Shown: positions 49,001 through 57,120 of the stretch, in pieces | Layout of the letters: every line of letters begins with the position of its first letter | Position numbering within the stretch: the stretch's first letter is position 1 | From: Geopseudomonas aromaticivorans | Lineage (GTDB): Bacteria; Pseudomonadota; Gammaproteobacteria; Pseudomonadales; Pseudomonadaceae | Assembly (NCBI RefSeq): GCF_019097855.1 | Contig: NZ_JAHRGL010000040.1 | Coordinates: 206,201-270,200 of the forward strand | Direction of reading: 5' to 3' | Length of the DNA: 64,000 bases | Made by a program: the position numbers and the translations under genes | The notes under the pieces: model-generated | Seen by the model: the letters and a program-made list of their open reading frames with translations, nothing else | Told to the model about the DNA's origin: nothing | Database searches by the model: none

Positions 49001-50149
49001 GTGCCGGACTTCGTCGGCGCCGCGCAGGCCAAGCTGGCCTTCGGCGAGGGTTCGCTGCCCGCGGCGCTGGGCCGCGAACTGCAACGCATGACCGGCGCCC
49101 GCGTGCCGGAGGAGGCCTGGACGGAGGCTGCCGCCCAGTTGGACAGCCACCTGAAGATGAACATCGAGGTGGTCGACGCGCGCGGCAAGTTCCTCGGCGA
49201 AGGCCGCGATCTCGCCGAGCTGACCGCGCGCTTCGCCGAGGCCAGCCAGGCCGCGCTGGCGCTGCCGGCGAGCCAGGGCGAGGCCAAGCCGGTCGCCGCC
49301 CGCGACTTCGCTGCGGTCGAGGAAAAGACCCAGCAGAAGATCGCCGGCCTGTCGCTGACCGTCTACCCCGCGCTGGTCGAGGAGGGCGGCACCGTCAAGG
49401 AGGGCCGCTTCCCGACCCAGGCCGAAGCCGAGTTCCAACACCGCCGCGCCCTGCAGCGCCTGCTGCTGCAACAACTGGCCGAGCCGGCCAAGTACCTGCG
49501 CGGCAAGCTGCCGGGCCTCACCGACCTCGGCCTGCTGTACCGCGAGCTGGGTCGCGTCGATGCGCTGGTCGAGGACATCCTGCTGGCCAGCCTGGACAGC
49601 TGCATCCTCGACGGCCAAAACCCGCTGCCGCGCGACGGCGCCGCGCTGGCGTCACTTGCTGAACAGAAGCGCGGCAGCTGGGCCGAGCACGCCGAGCGTC
49701 TGGCCCGGTTGACGCTGGAAATCCTCAAGCTCTGGCACGGCCTGCAGAAACGTTTCAAGGGCCGCATCGACCTGGCCATGGCCGTCGCTCTCAACGACAT
49801 CAAGGCCCAGCTCGGTCACCTGGTCTACCCCGGTTTCGTGCGCCAGACCCCGGCCGAATGGCTCAGGGAATACCCGCGCTACCTCAAGGCCATCGAGCAG
49901 CGCCTGGACAAGGTCGGCAGCCAGCTGCAGCGCGACCGCGTGTGGAGCGGCGAACTGGCCGGCTACTGGGAGCAGTACCAGGCGCGCGCCGCCAAGCACG
50001 CCCAGGAAGGCAAGCGCGATCCCGAGCTGACCCTGTACCGCTGGATGCTAGAGGAGTACCGGGTGTCGCTGTTCGCCCAGCAGCTGGGGACGAAGATGGC
50101 GGTGTCGGACAAGCGCCTCGGCAAGCAGTGGGGAGCAGTGGAGGCCTGA
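46082..50149 (+). CDS. hrpA: ATP-dependent RNA helicase HrpA
   Basis: 1355 aa, slightly longer than the usual about 1300. DEAH/RHA helicase core near the N-terminus: Walker A GETGSGKTTQLPKI, Walker B VDEAHERSLNID, SATIDLERF, and motif VI QRKGRCGR. Helicase-associated HA2 and OB domains follow, then the large DUF3418 C-terminal half. HrpA is linked to fimbrial mRNA processing and rescue of stalled ribosomes. Between LPLN and NYAAVHKAILAGLLSQIG (about residues 620-675) it carries an extra segment that includes a REP-like palindrome translated in frame. The ATG at 46082 gives MSAVPAFDQLLKNLDQAL. Confidence 0.94.
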   Translation: MSAVPAFDQLLKNLDQALNADRHRLRRQLHELRKQAGTPAWDEGKLAQWLERFQASVAKVAARRQSVPRIRYDDALPIAARRDEIKEAISKHQVVVIAGETGSGKTTQLPKICLEVGRGVHGLIGHTQPRRLAARSVATRVAEEIGTPLGELVGYQVRFEDHSGEQSLIKLMTDGILLAETQHDRYLEKYDTLIVDEAHERSLNIDFLLGYLKNLLPRRPDLKVIITSATIDLERFSRHFNDAPIIEVSGRTYPVDTWYRPLAAEQDENGEALFDDLSVEQGILRSLDEIEAHERSVGQRPGDVLVFLPGEREIREAAEVLRKANLRHTEVMPLYARLTPAEQQKIFKPAGGRKIVLATNVAETSLTVPGIRYVIDSGTARISRYSYRSKVQRLPIEAVSQASANQRKGRCGRVEPGICIRLYAEEDFLARPEFTDPEILRTNLAAVILQMLHLRLGDIQDFPFIEPPDGKAISDGFNLLQELSAVNRENQLTPLGRQLARLPIDPRLGRMLLEGAQQGSLAEVLVVVSVLSVQDPRERPMERQQAADQAHAQWKNPDSDFAALINLWHGFEAQRQALGANALRNWCRKNFLNYLRLREWRDAHRQLLLTCRDLQLPLNVLEVPAPADGRVDNGAALSTEKPQKGRGELDQRARQAVAAQDERQQSAQTLKNYAAVHKAILAGLLSQIGQKTEEGDYNGARQRRFWLHPSSVIGRKRPQWVMAAELVETTKLFARMVAKIEPDWIEPLAPHLVKKNHLEPHWEKKRGQVVAYEQITLYGLIIVGRRPVHYGPIDPPAARELFIREGLVRGEINSRAKCLSANQQLLELFDELEAKARRRDILADEETLYAYYDARLPADIYQTASFETWYKRESAKNPQLLIMREEDVLAREASEITAQQYPDSLSIGRLQLPLTYHFEPNHPRDGVTVRVPAPLLPQLPAERLDWLVPGLLETKCVALVRNLPKALRKNFVPVPDFVGAAQAKLAFGEGSLPAALGRELQRMTGARVPEEAWTEAAAQLDSHLKMNIEVVDARGKFLGEGRDLAELTARFAEASQAALALPASQGEAKPVAARDFAAVEEKTQQKIAGLSLTVYPALVEEGGTVKEGRFPTQAEAEFQHRRALQRLLLQQLAEPAKYLRGKLPGLTDLGLLYRELGRVDALVEDILLASLDSCILDGQNPLPRDGAALASLAEQKRGSWAEHAERLARLTLEILKLWHGLQKRFKGRIDLAMAVALNDIKAQLGHLVYPGFVRQTPAEWLREYPRYLKAIEQRLDKVGSQLQRDRVWSGELAGYWEQYQARAAKHAQEGKRDPELTLYRWMLEEYRVSLFAQQLGTKMAVSDKRLGKQWGAVEA
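47967..47998. repeat. REP-like palindrome inside hrpA
   Basis: GTAGGGTGGACAA-N10-TTGTCCACC: a perfect 9-bp stem with the GTAGGGTG head of the repeat family. It lies in the hrpA reading frame and is translated as part of GRVDNGAALST without a stop. Confidence 0.65.
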
Positions 50150-50426
50150 TGGTCCGCCATCTGCCGGCGAGGGTTTGATCGTACTCACGCCCTGCGTGGG
50201 TACGCCCTTTCAGAATGCCCAGCATCGGCTGTTTGGCCGTAGCATGTTCCTGTCACCGCCCGCCCTGGCCGCTGCGGTAATCCGCCAGCCTCATTTGACC
50301 GCCCGCCCTGTGCGAACTAGCGTTTCACAGGCGCTCACGAGCGTATGCCCACTGCGCCCCTCGGCTTGAAGTCGTGGAGTGAAGATAGCGGGCCACGGTG
50401 AGCATTCTCAATAAGAGGGGGGCACC

Positions 50427-51038
50427 ATGAAGCTTGATCCATCAGTCTCGAGCGCTTTGCCAGCAACCGAATGGCTCGTGTTCTTCGACAAGATACGGAA
50501 GGCGTTGATCGGCGCGATCATGAGCGTCTTTCTGGTGCTTGCAGCCAGTGCTGCCGTCGCCGCGGAGGACGCGGCGCAGCTCAGCAAGGACGCACATGCC
50601 GCGCTTGCATCGCTGTATGCGGACGTGCCTGCGGCCAAGGTGTTGGGCGACAAGGCGCAGGCGATCCTGGTTTTCCCGAGCATCACCAAGGCGGGTCTGG
50701 TGATCGGCGGGCAATACGGTGAGGGCGTGCTGATCAAGGACGGCAAGACGGTCGGCTACTACAGCACCGCCGGGGCGTCCTATGGCCTGCAGGCCGGCGT
50801 ACAGAAGTATGGCTACGCGATGATGTTCATGACCGACGCGGCTTTCCAGGCGTTCAGCAAGGCGGAGGGCTTCGAGGTGGGTGTCGGCCCGACCGTGGTG
50901 GTGGTGGACGAGGGGATGGCGCGCAACGCCACCACCGCAACCATGAAGGAAGACATCTATGCCTTCGTCTTCGGCCAGAAGGGGCTGATGGCGGGGATCG
51001 GCATCCAGGGCACCAAGATCACCAAGATCGCCAAGTAA
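50427..51038 (+). CDS. SYLF/YSC84-domain lipid-binding protein
   Basis: 203 aa. A hydrophobic segment (ALIGAIMSVFLVLAASAAVAAED, about residues 26-48) looks like a signal peptide placed unusually deep; an internal ATG at 50520 would give a standard one, so the true start is uncertain. The SYLF domain is recognisable: AILVFPSITKAGLVIGGQYGEGVLI, YYSTAGASYGLQAGVQKYGYAMMFMTDAAF, and the final IYAFVFGQKGLMAGIGIQGTKIT. Such proteins bind phosphoinositides in eukaryotes; bacterial members are periplasmic and uncharacterised. The 277 bases before it contain nothing recognisable. Confidence 0.8.
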   Translation: MKLDPSVSSALPATEWLVFFDKIRKALIGAIMSVFLVLAASAAVAAEDAAQLSKDAHAALASLYADVPAAKVLGDKAQAILVFPSITKAGLVIGGQYGEGVLIKDGKTVGYYSTAGASYGLQAGVQKYGYAMMFMTDAAFQAFSKAEGFEVGVGPTVVVVDEGMARNATTATMKEDIYAFVFGQKGLMAGIGIQGTKITKIAK

Positions 51039-51150
51039 TCCGTCCTGTTCCTCGGCAGACAGGTCAGTCCCTGCAGGGCGCGTGGGGAGCGAGCCTTGGG
51101 TGGTGGGCGCTGATCTGTCTTGCCATCAGCGGTGAGCATTTCGCTGGGCG

Positions 51151-51678
51151 TCAGGGGCGGGCGAGTTCGACCATGTCCGGCGTCACCTCGATGACCCGCA
51201 CCTGCTCCGGAGCCTGCGCCAGCAGGGCCTTTTTCGCCACTGCGTAGCAGTCGTCGACGTGGGCATTGCCGAGCAATTTCATCGCGCCGAAGCTGATCGA
51301 GGCGGCAAGGGCCTGGCCGAGGATGGGCACGAAGCGAGCCACCGTCTTGGTGGTGACGCGGATGCCGACGCGCTTGAGCGCCTGCATGACCAGTTGCCGG
51401 GTCACCCATTTGCCGATCAGGTTGTTGCCGATGCTGGTGGCACCGATCAGGATCACCCGTTTGATCTGCGGGTCGAGGCCTTCGATCTGGTCGGGGTTGA
51501 GGCCGAACTTCTTATTGATCGCCGGGATCATTTCGATCAGCAGGCTGACGTCGGCGCCCAGGTCGAGGCCGGGAATCGGCAGCACCGCCGCGCCGGCAGA
51601 GAGGCCGGCGCGCCTGGTGACCATGGCCTTGCACTCGTCGCGCAGGGCGTCCAGTTGTTCGAGGCTATGGGGCAGCAT
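51151..51678 (-). CDS. Uncharacterised protein with hydrophobic hairpins (DUF697/EcsC-like in appearance)
   Basis: 175 aa. A helical start (MLPHSLEQLDALRDECKAMV) precedes hydrophobic, Gly/Pro-rich blocks (LSAGAAVLPIPGLDLGADVS, VARFVPILGQALAASISFGAM). The two proline-glycine blocks could insert in or lie on the membrane; the pattern recalls DUF697 or EcsC families, but I cannot assign it. GGAGA lies 4 bases before ATG 51678. It is preceded on the same strand by the PhoD-like gene, 88 bases away. Confidence 0.6.
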   Translation of the reverse strand: MLPHSLEQLDALRDECKAMVTRRAGLSAGAAVLPIPGLDLGADVSLLIEMIPAINKKFGLNPDQIEGLDPQIKRVILIGATSIGNNLIGKWVTRQLVMQALKRVGIRVTTKTVARFVPILGQALAASISFGAMKLLGNAHVDDCYAVAKKALLAQAPEQVRVIEVTPDMVELARP

Positions 51679-51766
51679 GGACTCTCCTGAGGGTGGGGCT
51701 GGAACGTTTCCAGTATGCGGCAAATCGCCCGGCGAGGGGGCTGCGCCGGGCTGACGGTGTGGGCGC

Positions 51767-53764
51767 TCAATCCGGGGCGTCCAGCTCCTCGCGCGCGGTC
51801 ACCTCGAAGCACGTCGGCGCCGAGCCATCGGCATTCAGCTGGCGAATCTCGCTGGGCCGGCCGCGCTCGTCCAGACGCACCTGGCCGAGGCCGGCGCCGT
51901 TCCACAGGCGTTCGCCGCGCCGGCTGCGGCTGGGGATGCGCGGGGTGATCTGCATCTTGCGCCGCTTGGTGAACCAGTTGAGCGGCGAGTGCGGGGCGTA
52001 CAGCCAGCGGTTGAGGCGGTCGAACCAGTCGAGCAGGCGCGCGGGGAATTCGTTCTTGATGCCGCTGCTGGTGATCTGCCAGATGCGCGGACCACTGTCG
52101 CGGTGGCGGATGTGCACCTCGTAGGCGAAGGAGTAGTGCACATCGCCGGAGAGGATCACGTAGTTCGCCGGGGTGCGCGAGTGGCGGAAGATGTTGAGCA
52201 TGACGTGGGCCGCGCCGCGGTGGGCCATCCAGTTTTCCGCATCGACCAGCAGCGGCTGGCCGGCCCAGGTGAACAGGCGCTGGACGATCTCGATCAGCTT
52301 GACGCCGAACACCGGCGCCGGCGAGACGATGACCACCGCCGGCTCGTCGAGCAGGGCGTGCTGCAGCTCGCACAGGGCCTCCCAGTCCATCAGGCCGGAA
52401 GGCCGGCTGAGGGTGCTTTCGCTGCGCCAGCGGCGGGTGCGGGTGTCGAGCACCAGCAGGAGCGGCTGGCCGGGCAGGCTGTAGTGCCAGTGGCTGAAGG
52501 CGAGCAGGCGGCCGATGATGGCGTCCTGGGCTGGAGCGCCCAGCCGCTGTTGGTGGTCCGGCGTGGCGAGCAGGTTGCGGATCGCCGGCAGTTCGCTGGC
52601 GAAGGCATCCGGGCAGTTGCCCCAGCCCTGGCACAGCAGGTAGCCGAGCAGGGCGTTGCCGACGATGCGCCGCGAGAAGGGATGGCCGTAGGCGACCCGC
52701 TCCCAGTGGGCGGAGAGGTTCCAGTCGTCGGTGATGTCATGGTCGTCGAAGATCATCAGGCACGGCAGCTGGGCCATGGCCCGCACCGCCTGCGGCAGGT
52801 CGGCGACGAAGGCGCGGATCACCTGTTCCTCGTCGCGGTAGCGCGCGGCCAGATGCTCGGGCAGCTCCGGCAGGCGCGGGTCGATCAGTCGCCAGGGCAC
52901 GGGCGACCAGACCAGCAGGTACATGGCCAGCACTTCGGCGAAGGTGACCAGGTGGTTGTGGGCGTTGGCGCTGGTGAACACCGGCTTTTCCACGCCGCCG
53001 AAGAAGCGTTCGCGCAGTTCCTCGTTGGCGGTGTAGGCGGGCAGCAGGTCCTCGCGCCGGTAATAGCCGGCCGGGTGGGCGTAGAGCGCCTCGCTGGTGC
53101 TGACCGTGGCGCCGTCGAGGTGTTCGCCATACAGGCCGAGGCGTTCGATCAGACGGTGGATGGCTACCAGCATCGGCCCGGCGACGTCGTCGGCATAGAT
53201 CTGGTCGCCGCTCAGCATCAGCAGTGCCGGACGCTCGGCTGGCTGTTCGCGGCTGACGGCGAGCAGGGCGTCGGCCTGCAGCAGGCCGTCCTGGCTTGGG
53301 TGGTGCGGCTTGCGGCAGGAACCGTGCAGCAGGTGATCAAGCCGGCCGCGGCGCACGAAGCTCGGCCGGGTCTGGCCGGGATACAGCAGATGCGGCGCCC
53401 AGTCGGCGATGGTCAGGGTTTGGCCGTCCTCGTCTACATGCAGGTCGTAATGGATGAAGGTGTCGGCCGGCAGCGGCTCGTCCAGCGGCACATCGATCAG
53501 GTGCAGCCAGGCATGGCGGCCGATGGCCAGGCGCTGGCAGCGGGAGTCGTCGAGCGGCAGGTCGAGTTCGACCAGGCCGCGCTGCGGGTCGTCCCAGGCC
53601 AGCCGCAGGCGGGCGTCAAGTGCTCGCGTGGCGACCAGCCAGAGTACCAGGCGCCGGGCTTCGAGGCGGCGCAGCAAAGGGCCGGCCAGGACGAGAGGCA
53701 GGTCGGTGGAATGAGCGGCGGCGGTGCTGGGCATGGTGTTCGGCAGTGCGGAAGAGAGCTGCAT
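51767..53764 (-). CDS. PhoD-like metallophosphoesterase
   Basis: 665 aa. Calcineurin-like metal-binding motifs in PhoD order: MLSGDQIYADDVAGPM, LMIFDDHDITDDWNLS and VILSGDVHYSFAYEV. There is no signal peptide or Tat motif, unlike secreted PhoD alkaline phosphatases, so it is probably cytoplasmic; the N-terminal about 150 residues form an extra domain. Phosphodiesterase or phosphatase activity is likely, the substrate unknown. ATG 53764 is used; an ATG ten codons later (53734) is equally possible. Confidence 0.8.
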   Translation of the reverse strand: MQLSSALPNTMPSTAAAHSTDLPLVLAGPLLRRLEARRLVLWLVATRALDARLRLAWDDPQRGLVELDLPLDDSRCQRLAIGRHAWLHLIDVPLDEPLPADTFIHYDLHVDEDGQTLTIADWAPHLLYPGQTRPSFVRRGRLDHLLHGSCRKPHHPSQDGLLQADALLAVSREQPAERPALLMLSGDQIYADDVAGPMLVAIHRLIERLGLYGEHLDGATVSTSEALYAHPAGYYRREDLLPAYTANEELRERFFGGVEKPVFTSANAHNHLVTFAEVLAMYLLVWSPVPWRLIDPRLPELPEHLAARYRDEEQVIRAFVADLPQAVRAMAQLPCLMIFDDHDITDDWNLSAHWERVAYGHPFSRRIVGNALLGYLLCQGWGNCPDAFASELPAIRNLLATPDHQQRLGAPAQDAIIGRLLAFSHWHYSLPGQPLLLVLDTRTRRWRSESTLSRPSGLMDWEALCELQHALLDEPAVVIVSPAPVFGVKLIEIVQRLFTWAGQPLLVDAENWMAHRGAAHVMLNIFRHSRTPANYVILSGDVHYSFAYEVHIRHRDSGPRIWQITSSGIKNEFPARLLDWFDRLNRWLYAPHSPLNWFTKRRKMQITPRIPSRSRRGERLWNGAGLGQVRLDERGRPSEIRQLNADGSAPTCFEVTAREELDAPD

Positions 53765-53903
53765 TGGGCCACGCGGCGGCGGTTCGGTTCAATGCCTGTG
53801 GCGTCCTTCGGGCGAGGCTGTGGTGGGCGTGATGGCTGCCCAGGCGTCGCGTCGTGCCCTTTGCTAGGCTGTGTCCCTTTGTCAGCCGATGCGAGGGATC
53901 GCC

Positions 53904-56339
53904 ATGCTTGTTCGTCTGGTGCTCACGGGGCGCGCGTTGCCCGGGCACACGCCAGAGAGTATTCGTCAGGGGTTGCAGGAGCGGCTGAAGTTGTCGCCCG
54001 CGCAGAGTGCGGCGCTGTTGCCGCCGGCCACGCGGGTGGTCAAGAGTCAGTTGGCTCGCGCGGATGGCGAGCGCTGGCTGGCGCTGCTCCGGCAGGTGGG
54101 GCTGGAGGCGCGCGTGGAAGCACTCGAAGTCTCGTCTGCGCCGGAGACGGTAACCGCTCCCGCGCCGCTGCCGACGCCCGAGTCTGCCGTACCTGCACCC
54201 ATGTTGCCGCCCGTTGCCGCCGTCGCGCCTGATCCCCTGCTGGCGTTGCAGGCGCTGGCCCGCGACGGGCTCAAGCGTGCGCCGCCTGGGGTTGGCTATG
54301 TCCTGCAGTTGCTGCTGGTGACGCTGTGCTGTGTGTTGGTGCCGGTACTGTACAGCGCGCTGGTGGTCGGTCTGGCGGTGGCGCTGGGCTGGTATCTCAT
54401 GCATATCCACGAGTATCTCGGCCGGCTGCACAATATCTGGCTGCTGCTGGCGATCTACGCCATCCCGGCGCTGAGCGGCGGCATTCTGCTGCTGTTCATG
54501 GCGCGTCCGCTGTTTTTCGGCGGCCAGCGCGAGGCGCCGCCGCGCGAACTCGATCTGGCCCGCGAGCCGCAGTTGCAGCAGGTGATCGAGCAGCTGTGCC
54601 AGGCGATCGGCCTGCGTCCGCCGGTAGCGGTGCACCTGTGCAACGAGGTCAACGCCAGTGTGCATTTCCAGGGCGGCTGGAGCGGCTTCTTCAGCGGCGA
54701 CAAGGTGCTGACCATCGGCATGCCGCTGGTGGCGGGGACCACGGTGCAGCAGCTGGTCGGGGTGCTGGCCCACGAGTTCGGTCATTTCGCCCAGCGGCTG
54801 GGCATGCGTTGCAGCTTCCTGATCAACCGGGTCAACGCCTGGCTGGAGAGCCGCGCTTACGCACGCGATCCGTGGGACGACCGGCTGCAGGGTTGGCTGG
54901 AGAACGAGGACACCTGGGAGTTGCTGCGCTGGGCCGGCTGGGTGGCGCAGTACGGCATCGCCCTGGCCCGCGGGCTGCTGCGCGGTTGCTTCGCGCTGAG
55001 CTTTCGCCTGTCGCGCGCGTTGTCGCGGCAGATGGAGTTTGACGCCGACCGCTACGAGACGCTGATTGCCGGCAGCGCAGCCTTCCGCCAGGGCGCGCTG
55101 CGTCTGCACGCCCTGGCCCAGGCGCAGGCCGAGGTGGATCGACAGAACGCGCATACCTGGCGCGAGCGCCGGCTGCTGCGCGACATCCCCGAGGCGACGG
55201 CGCTGCAGGTGGCGCGCCTGGATGCGCAGACCCTGCAGCGTCTGGAACAGAGCCTGGAGGAGGGCGACACCCGCTACTGGGACAGCCACCCGGCCGACCT
55301 CGAGCGTATCCGCCACAGCGAGGGCCTCAAGGCGCCGGGGCACCTGCATGACCCGCGTCCGGCGGCTGGACTGTTTGTCGATTTCACCGGGCACTGCCAG
55401 CGCGTCACCCGCGACTACTACGCTGCGCTGGGCCTGGACTACCAGGCCGAGCAGTTGCAGGACAGCCAGGCGATCCTGCAGCTCAACGATCAGCGCGAGC
55501 AGGCGCTCGACCGGTTGTACGAGTGGACCGGCCGGCAGTGGCGGGCGCTGCCCTGGCTGCCTCTGCACCTGCCGGTGGCGGAGGCCCATCGGCAACTGGG
55601 TTGGCAGGCGGTGGTGGACGAGCTGCGGCGCCTGTCGCCGGAGATCAGCCGGGCCTGGGAGGAGGCCGAGGCGCAGGAGGAGCAGCGTGTGGCCCTGGGC
55701 TACTGCGCACGGATGCAGCAGCAGGGCGTCGAACCGCGCCTCGGCGAGCACGAGCCGTTCGTGGCCGAGCGTCACCTGCCGTTGTACCGGCAGATCGAGG
55801 CGGGGGATACGCCGGCACAGCGCCAGTTGCAGGCGGCCGCCTCGCTGTATCGGCGGCGCCTGGAGCTGAGCCTGATTCAGGCGACGGCGTCGGTGCGCGA
55901 GGCCGCCCGGCTGCTGCTGGCGCTGGGCCGGCTGTATGGCGATTACGCCCGGCTGCGGGAGGCGCGGGAGCTGGCCGAGCGTTTCCTGACATTGCATCGC
56001 GAATACGCCGACCAGGTGACCGACCGGCTCAGCCAGGATGCCCTGCTGCGCTTCCAGGACCTGGCGCTCAAGCTGCTGGACCAGGCCGACGCCATAGCGC
56101 AGACGCTGTTCGACGGCGCCACCCTCGGCGGCTATCTGCGTCTGCGCTGCACGCGGTTGAACGCGCAGCCCGGCGAGCCGCTGGACTTCTTCCGCCACAG
56201 CGGCACGATTCTCGACAGTCTGGGCTACGCCTACCGCAGAGCGTTGGCCGAGGTGGCCAGCCACGGCATCGACGCCGAGACGCGCCAGGGCATCCGCGGG
56301 ATTCGTCTGCTGGTCAAGGCTGAGGAGGCCGGCCGGTAG
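53904..56339 (+). CDS. Multidomain M48-family zinc metallopeptidase, membrane-bound
   Basis: 811 aa. Residues 1-75 form a small N-terminal domain (VRLVLTGRALPGHTPESIRQ, LKLSPAQSAALL), then a Pro/Ala linker, two membrane spans (YVLQLLLVTLCCVLVPVLYSAL and IWLLLAIYAIPALSGGILLL), and the M48 domain with the zinc motif HEFGH at 290-294 and the third ligand Glu at about 378 in QMEFDADRYE. The C-terminal 400 residues are helical and unassigned. It resembles HtpX-type peptidases in core but is much longer. Start ATG 53904 has GAGG 9 bases upstream. Its natural substrate is unknown. Confidence 0.8.
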   Translation: MLVRLVLTGRALPGHTPESIRQGLQERLKLSPAQSAALLPPATRVVKSQLARADGERWLALLRQVGLEARVEALEVSSAPETVTAPAPLPTPESAVPAPMLPPVAAVAPDPLLALQALARDGLKRAPPGVGYVLQLLLVTLCCVLVPVLYSALVVGLAVALGWYLMHIHEYLGRLHNIWLLLAIYAIPALSGGILLLFMARPLFFGGQREAPPRELDLAREPQLQQVIEQLCQAIGLRPPVAVHLCNEVNASVHFQGGWSGFFSGDKVLTIGMPLVAGTTVQQLVGVLAHEFGHFAQRLGMRCSFLINRVNAWLESRAYARDPWDDRLQGWLENEDTWELLRWAGWVAQYGIALARGLLRGCFALSFRLSRALSRQMEFDADRYETLIAGSAAFRQGALRLHALAQAQAEVDRQNAHTWRERRLLRDIPEATALQVARLDAQTLQRLEQSLEEGDTRYWDSHPADLERIRHSEGLKAPGHLHDPRPAAGLFVDFTGHCQRVTRDYYAALGLDYQAEQLQDSQAILQLNDQREQALDRLYEWTGRQWRALPWLPLHLPVAEAHRQLGWQAVVDELRRLSPEISRAWEEAEAQEEQRVALGYCARMQQQGVEPRLGEHEPFVAERHLPLYRQIEAGDTPAQRQLQAAASLYRRRLELSLIQATASVREAARLLLALGRLYGDYARLREARELAERFLTLHREYADQVTDRLSQDALLRFQDLALKLLDQADAIAQTLFDGATLGGYLRLRCTRLNAQPGEPLDFFRHSGTILDSLGYAYRRALAEVASHGIDAETRQGIRGIRLLVKAEEAGR

Positions 56340-56407
56340 GGCGGATTCGGCGTGCTGCGCCAGTTGGTGTGGGCAGTTGGTGGCATGCGGGGCCGGGACG
56401 CGGCGCT

Positions 56408-56782
56408 TTACGAGGCGTCGCGCTCCGGCGCCAGGGCGATCCACGCCAGCAGCGGGTAGGCCAGGTAGTGGGCGGCGAACAGCAGTTGGCCGGGCAGGCC
56501 GGGTTCCTCTTTGATATACATCAGCGCCAGCAGGCCCGCATACAGCAGGCCGAGACCGAGGGCGTAGAGCCCGACCAGCACGCGGCGCTCCACCGGATAG
56601 GGCCGACGACCGGTACGCCAGCGGAATACCAGGGCCAGGCTGAACGCAACCAGGGCAGCAACCAGCAGGGTGGCGAACGGGCCGCCGACCTTGAGCAGGG
56701 TGCGTACCGGCAGGTTGAGCAGGATACAGGCGGCGATGCCGCCAAGGGCATAGTGGCCGAGCCTGGGGGATGCGGTGGACAT
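56408..56782 (-). CDS. Small hypothetical membrane protein
   Basis: 124 aa with four hydrophobic segments (YALGGIAACILLNL, FATLLVAALVAFSLALVF, VGLYALGLGLLYAGLLALMYI, LLFAAHYLAYPLLAWIAL). I do not recognise a family. GGAGG lies 5-6 bases before the start. It is convergent with the M48 peptidase gene (stops 68 bases apart). Confidence 0.6.
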   Translation of the reverse strand: MSTASPRLGHYALGGIAACILLNLPVRTLLKVGGPFATLLVAALVAFSLALVFRWRTGRRPYPVERRVLVGLYALGLGLLYAGLLALMYIKEEPGLPGQLLFAAHYLAYPLLAWIALAPERDAS

Positions 56783-57120
56783 GGGGCGCCTCCGGTCTGC
56801 GCGTGGGCAGTGTTTTGCTGGCGTCGATGGGGGGCACGGATAGCGGCCTGCCGTTCGGTCGTCACACTACGGGATGCCCCGCCCATCGCTCAAGCAGGAT
56901 CGCTCTTGCGCTGGAAGCCGCGTGCTTGACGCTTCGTCGCGAGCGCTCGGGTCCCCGGCTGGACGCCTGCAAACAGCGAATGGGAAAAGTTCCGCATTCA
57001 CAAAACCTTCACAATTCGGTCTCGGGCCTGTAATGAGCGGTCACCAAGATTCCCCCCAACACAACTAAGCCGCTGGCTGACGTGTTTTGGACGCCAACAA
57101 TTGTCGAGGGGAATTTTCTG
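56783..57120 (+). promoter_or_regulatory. Upstream region of the porin gene with duplicated TTCACA
   Basis: 338 bases without a gene. TTCACA at 56997-57002 recurs 11 bases later at 57008-57013; the second copy is 17 bases upstream of TAATGA (57031-57036), a workable -35/-10 pair about 90 bases before the porin start. The 11-bp periodicity recalls an activator or Pho-type box, but the match to CTGTCAT is weak. Confidence 0.35.

Noticed and set aside
53616-56837. A 1073-codon minus-strand frame opposite the M48 peptidase gene
   Set aside because: Compositionally simple (Arg/Gln/His-rich) and antisense to a gene with an intact HEFGH motif.
56995-57012. Firm Pho box before the porin gene
   Set aside because: Only the 11-bp spacing fits; the half-sites match CTGTCAT at about four of seven bases and the -10 distance is too long.
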